Assembly (NCBI GenBank): GCA_014843695.1
Contig: CM026390.1
Span: 19,216,466-19,280,465 of the forward strand
DNA length: 64,000 nucleotides
Origin: Archivesica marissinica
Taxonomy: Eukaryota; Mollusca; Bivalvia; Venerida; Vesicomyidae
Direction of reading: 5' to 3'
The notes below the pieces were generated by a model. That model was not told the DNA's origin, did not search any database, and saw only the letters and a program-made list of their open reading frames with translations. Positions 22,791-29,792 of this stretch are shown piece after piece. Both the position numbers and the translations under genes were made by a program. Within the stretch, counting starts at the first letter, position 1, and the number at the start of each line of letters is the position of its first letter.

Positions 22791-23262
22791 TGTCGAACCA
22801 TAAGCGTCTGGATACAATTGAATTCTTTAGTGATGGACCACTATCTCAATACAGACAAAATGGTAATCTTATATGCTCGCACAAGAACCAATCAACTTTG
22901 GTTATAAACATATTTGGTGGTCGCTTTTTGAAGCCGGCCATGGTAAGGCCATCCCTGATGCTGTTGGAGGCTCACTAAAGCGAGAAGCTGACAATAGAGT
23001 CTAGTACGGACATGACATTACTTGCGCTGAAGACTTTGTTAAAAAACGTGTAGGCTGCAAAACCAAACTCTGGGTAGTCGATAATAATGTTATAGAACGT
23101 AAGAAGGAAGAATTAAACAAAGTGAGTTTGATTCCGATACATGGAACACTCAAGTTGCATCAGATTGTAATTGATTCAGTAATGTGTACTTCAGGGATTT
23201 GAGCTGTATATGCTATGAAGATTGCGACCATTACACAACGATGAAAGCGCAACTTACTGACT
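22790..23262 (+). pseudogene. Decayed core of a transposon-like protein (SDGP...HGKG...RxLSCxC type)
   Basis: Similarity to a repetitive invertebrate protein family, remembered from cnidarian, mollusc and insect genomes, is split over frames. IEFFSDGPLSQYRQNGN lies near 22817-22867. FEAGHGKAIPDAVGGSLKRE lies near 22924-22983 and is followed by an in-frame TAG. HGTLKLHQIVIDSV lies near 23142-23180, and in another frame YFRDLSCICYEDCDHYT follows near 23187-23237. The order SDGPxxQYR, HGKGxxDGxGGxxKR, GTLxxHQ, RxLSCxC is that of the intact family, whose members look like transposon-encoded proteins with an acidic catalytic-type core. At least two frameshifts and one stop make this copy non-functional unless undetected introns explain the changes. 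Confidence 0.6.
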
Positions 23263-23288
23263 GGAAAATGGAACTACCAGAGAGTAAC

Positions 23289-23603
23289 AGAGCACATAAT
23301 GAAACGGACAAAGGTACAGAGCAAATCAAAGGATCAAAGAAAGCAAAACGAAGACTAGATGATGAAAACATTATCCCTGAAAAAGTGAGTAAAAGAGCAC
23401 ACAATGTAACGGACAAACGTACAGACCAAAACAATGGATCAAGAAAAGCAAAACGAAGACTAGATAATGAAAACATTATCCCTGAAAAAGTGAGTTACAG
23501 AGCACACAATGTAGAGGACAAAGGTACAGAGCAAAACAAAGGAACAAGGAAAGCAAAGAGAAGACTAGATGATGAATATATTATCTCTGATGAAGTGAAG
23601 AGA
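23289..23603 (+). repeat. Coding-type 105-bp (35-aa) triplicate, Lys/Arg-rich
   Basis: The frame that begins in the preceding segment (open 23184-23681) continues into three direct repeats of 35 residues. Each opens RAHN and contains KAKRRLDDENIIPEKVS with small variations. The KKAKRR-type cluster resembles a nuclear-localisation signal. The frame then ends at TGA (23679-23681). Amino-acid periodicity is preserved through point changes, which suggests that the repeats arose while the frame was still translated. Confidence 0.75.
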
Positions 23604-23825
23604 TGCAAAATTAAAATTGAAAGTACACATGTAGATAATGATGCTAGGCTGAACAGTGACACAGAGTCACACAGGGAATGACAGAAAGCTTCATTTCACT
23701 GCAATTTTGAAAGATATGAATGAGTGCCAAAGTTTTACGGCTCTGAAAAGAAAGTGCCAACATATGGATTTTGGAAGTTACAACATTAATTCTGAAAGCA
23801 TAACATGTGCTCAAATTATTAATTA

Positions 23826-24406
23826 GGGGCTGACTTTAATGCAATTGACTACATGCCTAATGATATTCAAACAGACATTGAACTGTGCCCATGTATGGTA
23901 CATGCAGATGGCAATTTCTCCCGTCTTGCGGCAGTGTCCTCGCCTTTGGTGAAGTTGGACATGAAGAAGAAGTGAGAGTGAGAATTGTAGCTGAACTTGT
24001 AAAAAATGAAACAAAGTACCTTGAGAATAATTTCTTAAGTAATGGAATAGAAAACGAGTGCAAACCAGATAGTCCACAAAATTATGCGCAGTACTCCGAA
24101 GCATTCATTTCTGGCACAAAGTTAATTAGGAGAAGCATCCATAATCTATATAGGAGAGAAGTAATGTCAATGACTAAAGATAAAAGTGTCATGGGTATAT
24201 GGCAGATGCACGCGCTATCTACAGTATTGAATACCCCTGTTTATTCTGTTTACGCCAATCTAGGAAACAAAAGCGTACGAAAAGACCTGAACAGACGTAT
24301 ATTTCCAGTTTTACCTACAAGAAAAAGCCCTGGATTCATAATGTGGACGTCGAACAGAGATGATTTAAAAGAGGAACATTGGATCCCGAACCATTTCAGA
24401 CATTGA
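23826..24406 (+). pseudogene. Decayed OTU-like cysteine-protease domain, catalytic Cys codon absent
   Basis: One frame reads IELCPCMVHADGNFSRLAAV (about 23877-23936). A second frame then carries VLAFGEVGHEEEVRVRIVAE (from about 23937), YAQYSEAFISGT, IWQMHALSTVLNTPVYSVYA and EHWIPNHF (to about 24395). This is the layout of an OTU-like domain: a DGNC motif with the nucleophile Cys, then FG-x-E-x-x-H-x-x-x-R, a W-x-x-x-ALS-x-VL segment, and a terminal W-x-x-NHF with the catalytic His. Here DGN is followed directly by F-S-R, so the Cys codon expected after 23915 is missing, and a frameshift follows within ~20 bp. OTU proteins usually remove ubiquitin; this copy should be inactive. It sits between repeat-coding segments of the same decayed unit. 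Confidence 0.65.
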
Positions 24407-24597
24407 AGATAATTGTAATGAAATGGAATCAGATTCAAAATAAAATAAGAATGAAGATTTCGTAACTGTGTATGTTTACGAGAACAAAAATGGCGTTTTA
24501 GATTTAACCTATGAAAAAAAGAGTCAGTGAACTGCTACATGAATCTATCTTGAAGCAGGAAGAGTCAAGTGATTTTGTAGAGGATTCTAAGCCATAA

Positions 24598-24920
24598 ATG
24601 AGTGAAAAAGAAAACCTTAATAGTTCGAATGATACAACAAAAGATGAAGTAACAAACAAATTTGAAATAAATGAGATTTTGAACGACACAAAAGAAATGA
24701 GTGAAAAAGAAACAGTTGAGATTAACAAGGGTGCGACAAAAGATGAACTAACAGAGAAAGGTGAAATAGATGAAACGTTGAATGACACAAAAATGCATGA
24801 AAAAGAAACAGTCGAGATTACCAAGGATGCGACATTAGATGAAGTAATAGATGTGAAATAGATCGAGATATTGAATGACATAATAGACATGAGTGAAAAA
24901 GAAACAGTTGAGAGTTATTG
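24598..24920 (+). repeat. Coding-type ~96-bp (32-aa) acidic repeats
   Basis: Four tandem units each begin M-S-E-K-E (one M-H-E-K-E) and include TKDE and NDTK elements. The first three are in one open frame (24598-24858) that ends in TAG (24859-24861). The fourth continues after it in the same frame (NDIIDMSEKETVESYCVATK). The translated repeats are Glu/Lys/Thr-rich and probably disordered. They follow the OTU-like segment and belong to the same decayed unit. Confidence 0.75.
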
Positions 24921-24947
24921 TGTTGCGACAAAAGATGAAGTAATAGC

Positions 24948-25297
24948 GAGACATCTTGTAAGAATGATGAAGTTGGTGATAAAGTAGGTGGTGATGTAGG
25001 TGATAGCGAGACAGCTTTTAGGAGTGTTGGGGTTGGTGAGAAGGTAGGTGGTGATGTAGGGGACAGCGAGACAGCTTGTAGGAGTCATGGGGTTGGCGAG
25101 AAGGTAGGTGGTAATGTAGTTGATAGCGAGACAGCTTGTAGGAGTGATGGGGTTGGTGGGAATTTAGGTGGTGATGTAGGTAATAGCGAGACAGCTTGTA
25201 GGAGTGATGGGGTTTGTGCGAATGTAGTTGTTGATGTAGATGATAGCGAGACAGATTGTAGGTGTGAAAGGTTGGTTACAACGACACAACTTGTATA
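24948..25297 (+). repeat. Coding-type 60-bp (20-aa) repeats, SETACRS type
   Basis: Six 60-bp units starting near 24947 carry GCGAGACAGCTTGTAGGAGT as their core. In one frame they translate to 20-residue repeats of the form SETACRSxGVGEKVGGDVGD and end in a stop at about 25297. A TGA lies just before the first unit in that frame. Gly/Val-rich translation and codon-phase conservation suggest former coding use as a linker or tail of the neighbouring decayed protein. Confidence 0.75.
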
Positions 25298-25454
25298 AGC
25301 GAGGGGAGTGGTGAGAAGGGTAGTGGTAATCTGGTAAATAGCGAGACAGATTATAGGAGTGAATGTGAGGGAGAAATGGTAGGTAGCGTTGCGGGTACCA
25401 GTAATGAGAAGGATTTTGGGGTGATAGCAATTCAGGAAAGTGCAACCATTGAAG

Positions 25455-25640
25455 TCTTGCATTGGAAAATATGTCATTGTTGATTTTAATGGAAAGCCTT
25501 ATGTCGGTATTGTAAGAGTCAAATTTATCCAATGTGTTTGTGGATTGTATGCGTCGAAATGGTAGACTCAAAAATTAAAAAAGAATATTTCTGTTGGTCT
25601 AGAAAGTTAACAGATCAGAGTTCGTATCAGCTAGCATTCC
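25455..25640 (+). pseudogene. Remnant of the C-terminal small domain of the decayed protein
   Basis: One frame reads CIGKYVIVDFNGKPYVGIVR (25457-25516). A neighbouring frame then carries VDCMRRNGRLKN (about 25536-25575), and a third EYFCWSRKLTDQSSYQ (to about 25633). In the family recalled for 22790-23262, the C-terminus has an IGxYVxVxYxGxPYxGxV stretch, then a V-x-CM-x-x-x-G segment and an F-x-WP-x-x-x-D-x-x-Y segment. The order and spacing agree here, with two frameshifts. This links 22.8 kb and 25.6 kb as one ancestral coding unit. Confidence 0.55.
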
Positions 25641-25858
25641 AGGACATAAAAACAAGTACAAACTTGATGACAAATCCCGGGATCCATTCTTCAAACTGTT
25701 GAATAATGCCATAATTTCGTCATGGAAAGCATCCATATTGACATTGTTTTTGTTTTCTTTAATTTTAAGGCTCTAGTCAGTTATTTTTCAGGTTCTTTCA
25801 GATCAGTTGTGTTTTATAACTGTTTTACATCCTTCCTTGCTATAACAGTATTAATTCA

Positions 25859-26262
25859 GTGATGTAACATGTTTAAGAGGGGAAACTCAAAATAGCTTTT
25901 AGATTCAGTATAATACATTTATCTTGAATGTATATTATAATTAAGGTCAGTAACTCTTCAGGTATAAGTACAGTTTATGATCTGGCAAAAAGCTTGCAAT
26001 GTGTTATCCACATGTCCTTGCCGTAACACAAAAGGTTCCTTCATGTAACAGCCAAAACTTATAATGTCGATACATTTTAACACAAAAGCTGTTTTGCGGT
26101 CAGTACTCATTTATTTTTATTTCAATCAGTATTAAAGTGTTTCTGTTTACTTGTGTTAATCATTTAAAGTTGATTAAAGTGTTCAATCATAGTATTGTTG
26201 TTGATACTCCAAAACACTCCTTGCTGTAACGTAAGTTTCCTTGACATAACAAGCCTCTTGTT
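25859..26262. repeat. Dispersed TTCATGTAACA-type motifs, right flank of decayed element
   Basis: Copies include GTGATGTAACATG (~25859), CCTTGCCGTAACACAAAAGG and TTCCTTCATGTAACAG (~26017-26055), CCTTGCTGTAACG and TTCCTTGACATAACAAG (~26219-26253). They are mostly the reverse complement of the inner left-flank motif TGTTACATCAAGGA. The set therefore looks like subterminal inverted motifs around the coding relic. Confidence 0.5.
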
Positions 26263-26287
26263 TCAAATTTATTATGTTCAGTTAGTA

Positions 26288-26540
26288 CATGCAGCTCTTT
26301 GCTTTTTTCTATTTATAGTAACTCATTTGCATATAAGGTAATATAACGTAGATCACGCGCGTGCGCGTTTATTGTTAGTCACCTGATGACGTATCGCGCA
26401 ACTATCGAGCTCTGTGTACGAAGGCGTATCGGACGATCTAGTAACGGGCAGCTCTTTGCTTTTTTGGTATACGCGTCATTATTGATGACGTAGCGCTCAA
26501 CTACCGAGCTCTTTGCTTTTTATAGTATACGCGTCACTAT
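26288..26540. repeat. Reiterated GCTCTTTGCTTTTT / TATACGCGTCA module
   Basis: The string GCTCTTTGCTTTTT occurs three times (~26291, ~26451, ~26510). It alternates with TATACGCGTCA (~26469, ~26526) and with two GATGACGTA[T/G]CGC blocks (~26385, ~26483), each followed by an AACTA[T/C]CGAGCTC string. The arrangement suggests two or three diverged tandem modules of about 60-100 bp just upstream of a TATA/Inr pair, so they could be regulatory repeats or part of an LTR (inference). Confidence 0.55.
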
Positions 26541-26632
26541 ATAGCCTATTGGTAATAGCTTTATAAATAGCGATCTCGTACCATTCTATAAATATAGACT
26601 AAGAACCGATCCATAAATAACCAACGCTTCTA

Positions 26633-26698
26633 TATAAATATAGACCGATTAGAACAGTCTCAGTCCTCAAGCGGCTTCAACGAATATACGGGTAAGTT
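26633..26698 (+). promoter_or_regulatory. Candidate core promoter with 30-nt first exon and splice donor
   Basis: A TATA box (TATAAAT at 26633-26639) lies 30 bp upstream of an initiator match, TCAGTC (26661-26666, A at 26663). Transcription from that A would give a 30-nt leader followed by the consensus donor GG|GTAAGT at 26693. The spacing is textbook for metazoan TATA/Inr promoters. Nothing downstream before the gap at 27494 could be assigned as an exon, so the product is unknown. An LTR promoter is an alternative. Confidence 0.4.
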
Positions 26699-26984
26699 CA
26701 TTATATTATTCGAGCTAGGCGTACGTTTTTATCGAGTAAGAAATCATAATTACAAACTTAGCCTATGTACGAAAATGAATAATATATATCGTTACGTATA
26801 CTTCCATAAAAACGCGATAAATTATTAATAATCCGTAATATACGTTTTAGAATGGCATGTCACTAGACATAGCCATAGCGTATATGAAACACGAATAAAA
26901 TACACGTATTTCATCGTATAGAGTGAAACAACTATTAATATAAATGTCTAATACGTGTTGTTCCATGCCCTGTAACATAATTAA

Positions 26985-27400
26985 CTGAATCCAAGCGGTA
27001 TGAGGTTATATGTTTGTCAGGTGACCCTAAATAACCTTATCTAGAAATGCGAGAGAAATACACGGAACCCAGATACAACAGTACGATACATCTCAGTTTA
27101 AACAACTCCCCCAACACCAGCAGTACACAAAATGAAGGCTAAATTCGTTTACATCAGTATTTACTACAAAATACGTCATTAGTTGCCTGGAATGCCATAG
27201 AAATACTTAAGCACTGAACCAAACACTGACGCAGGTAATTATAAAACCCGTCTGATGGCTATCTCCGAATAAATCCTATGATTTAGTATGACCCACGTTA
27301 ATTCTCTGCTCGGAATGCCTCCAATAATGAATCCAAACTGTATGAGGTTATATGGTTGCCAGTTGACCCTAAATAACCTTATCTGGGAAATGCGAGAAAA
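26985..27400. repeat. ~65-bp direct repeat pair, 340 bp apart
   Basis: A block containing TATGAGGTTATATG and TGACCCTAAATAACCTTATC occurs at about 26990-27056 and again at about 27331-27398 with several substitutions. The sequence between is unique. The pair could be the ends of a small element, or a diverged tandem duplication of a ~340-bp unit. Confidence 0.7.
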
Positions 27401-27493
27401 AATGTATAACCATCACCATCTCAGTAGGTACGCGACATGACATCGAAGTAATTAATACGTTTACATACAGAGGTTGCTCTCACATGACAACTG

Positions 27494-28493
27494 NNNNNNN
27501 NNNNNNNNNNNNNNNNNNNNNNNNNNNNNNNNNNNNNNNNNNNNNNNNNNNNNNNNNNNNNNNNNNNNNNNNNNNNNNNNNNNNNNNNNNNNNNNNNNNN
27601 NNNNNNNNNNNNNNNNNNNNNNNNNNNNNNNNNNNNNNNNNNNNNNNNNNNNNNNNNNNNNNNNNNNNNNNNNNNNNNNNNNNNNNNNNNNNNNNNNNNN
27701 NNNNNNNNNNNNNNNNNNNNNNNNNNNNNNNNNNNNNNNNNNNNNNNNNNNNNNNNNNNNNNNNNNNNNNNNNNNNNNNNNNNNNNNNNNNNNNNNNNNN
27801 NNNNNNNNNNNNNNNNNNNNNNNNNNNNNNNNNNNNNNNNNNNNNNNNNNNNNNNNNNNNNNNNNNNNNNNNNNNNNNNNNNNNNNNNNNNNNNNNNNNN
27901 NNNNNNNNNNNNNNNNNNNNNNNNNNNNNNNNNNNNNNNNNNNNNNNNNNNNNNNNNNNNNNNNNNNNNNNNNNNNNNNNNNNNNNNNNNNNNNNNNNNN
28001 NNNNNNNNNNNNNNNNNNNNNNNNNNNNNNNNNNNNNNNNNNNNNNNNNNNNNNNNNNNNNNNNNNNNNNNNNNNNNNNNNNNNNNNNNNNNNNNNNNNN
28101 NNNNNNNNNNNNNNNNNNNNNNNNNNNNNNNNNNNNNNNNNNNNNNNNNNNNNNNNNNNNNNNNNNNNNNNNNNNNNNNNNNNNNNNNNNNNNNNNNNNN
28201 NNNNNNNNNNNNNNNNNNNNNNNNNNNNNNNNNNNNNNNNNNNNNNNNNNNNNNNNNNNNNNNNNNNNNNNNNNNNNNNNNNNNNNNNNNNNNNNNNNNN
28301 NNNNNNNNNNNNNNNNNNNNNNNNNNNNNNNNNNNNNNNNNNNNNNNNNNNNNNNNNNNNNNNNNNNNNNNNNNNNNNNNNNNNNNNNNNNNNNNNNNNN
28401 NNNNNNNNNNNNNNNNNNNNNNNNNNNNNNNNNNNNNNNNNNNNNNNNNNNNNNNNNNNNNNNNNNNNNNNNNNNNNNNNNNNNNNNNNNNNN
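27494..28493. other. Assembly gap, 1000 N
   Basis: Exactly 1000 N, a conventional placeholder, so the true distance is unknown. The right flank is a (TA)n run. Open frames crossing this interval are meaningless. Confidence 1.
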
Positions 28494-28530
<37 letters not shown>

Positions 28531-28546
28531 GTATATATATATATAC
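28494..28546. repeat. (TA)n microsatellite at gap edge
   Basis: About 26 TA dinucleotides with one CG interruption, directly against the gap. Confidence 0.97.
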
Positions 28547-28818
28547 ATAGTTTCGCAATCTTTGTCAGTTTAGTTATTGACATTAAACATCCTAGACGAA
28601 CTTTCAGGAGGAATATAATGATACACACGGTAGAATTGTAATATTATCTGACTTGCGATACAATTTAAGCAGTAAAATACCCTCATTAGAATGATCAACT
28701 ATTGACACATTAAAACGTTCAAGTAAAGTATTTCTATTAAACAATCCAACAAAACCGGATCCGATCCTGGCATTTCTATGAATGCGAGTTCTGTAATGGC
28801 CATACCATCTACCCTCCA

Positions 28819-28822
28819 CACA

Positions 28823-28898
<76 letters not shown>

Positions 28899-28902
28899 CA
28901 CA
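28819..28902. repeat. (CACG)n microsatellite
   Basis: About 20 copies of the tetranucleotide CGCA/CACG. This alternating purine-pyrimidine tract is of the Z-DNA-prone kind. Confidence 0.97.
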
Positions 28903-29286
28903 TACGCGTGCACATGAAGCACATCGTTGACAAGCAAATGTATCTCGGCAATGCCTAAAATGTATTGAGTCATTTGATAAAACACACAGAGACCTGATCA
29001 TGTAATTGCAAGTGTTTCAATTTATCCATTTAATCTAATAAACTTGTAAACTGGACATTTGTGATAACATTGATTGGAATATGAGTTCCACTATGGAAAC
29101 ACGATCAGATATTAGCATCAACCAATTACTGAAGTAAAATAGTACATTTTAAGTTTTGGTTTTCAATTTCTCCACTAAGCAAGTGTTCATTCTGATTTGA
29201 ATAAGTGATCTGGTTACACTATGAAACATGGAAGCACCTCCAGCTAAGCGGACATGTAATGTATACGGATATAATTTCTTTACTCA
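28903..29286. other. Unique intergenic sequence
   Basis: No gene is recognised between the CACG microsatellite and the tRNA-like sequence. Confidence 0.45.
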
Positions 29287-29366
29287 CAAACTACCAGATG
29301 GGGAATCGAACCTGCGATCTCTGGATTACCAGTCCAATGTGTTACCACTGGACTACAGATCCGGCT
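29287..29366 (-). tRNA. tRNA-Thr-like sequence (probable pseudogene or SINE head)
   Basis: On the minus strand an A box (TAGTCCAGTGGTAACAC), an anticodon arm CTGGACTGGTAATCCAG-like with GGT in the anticodon position, and a B box (AGGTTCGATTCCCC) are in tRNA order and spacing. Acceptor pairing is imperfect and GGT is not a usual eukaryotic Thr anticodon, so a functional gene is unlikely. The head resembles that of the SINE at 34285-34800. No matching SINE body follows here. Confidence 0.55.
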
Positions 29367-29647
29367 GTAACATACTTTCATGGCACGTGTTTAGTCAATC
29401 ATGACAACATCTACATGTCTCTTTTGTATCAGTGTATAGTTATTATGTTTTATTTTCGTATTCATATGCACTGTACTGTGCATCATAGCATGGTGTACAC
29501 GTATATTCAATAGCAAAACCCATATAATCCCGAACTCCTTCTAACCCGGACTTTTTGTAGATATCCGGATTAGGGTGTTACTGTACACTATAGGGGATGC
29601 ACCCCTGATGCATGGTCAGGCTTTCTCGTATAAATCAACCAAAACGT
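29367..29647. other. Intergenic sequence with possible pogo-like MITE end
   Basis: The stretch TAATCCCGAACTCCTTC ... TATCCGGATTAGGGTGTTACTG (29527-29583) resembles the terminal region of pogo/Tigger-type miniature elements, from memory. A partner terminus was not found, so it is only a possibility. Confidence 0.25.
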
Positions 29648-29653
29648 TTTATT
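29648..29653 (-). promoter_or_regulatory. Candidate polyadenylation signal of the TLR gene
   Basis: AATAAA on the minus strand, about 140 nt beyond the TLR stop codon at 29793. It is the first such hexamer noted downstream of the stop. Confidence 0.5.
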
Positions 29654-29792
29654 TGAATAATTTAAAAACGGTGCTGTATTTGATCTACATATTTTGGTCA
29701 AAATCAATCTTTGTACGGCTGAAATCTTTTATATAGGCTTCAAGTTATGACACACAGGGATTAGCAGTAGGTACCAGTCTATATGGCGAATC

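Noticed and set aside
24504..25571. Minus-strand Ser/Pro-rich frames at 24.5-25.6 kb
   Set aside because: Antisense of the codon-phased repeats of the decayed + strand unit. The + frames carry the recognisable domain order.
27421..28641. Open frames spanning 27.4-28.6 kb
   Set aside because: They cross 1000 N and are undefined.
28604..29001. Frames reading CVRACVRACVRA
   Set aside because: Translation of the CACG microsatellite.
29287..29366. Functional tRNA-Thr gene
   Set aside because: GGT anticodon and mismatched acceptor stem; more likely a pseudogene or SINE head.
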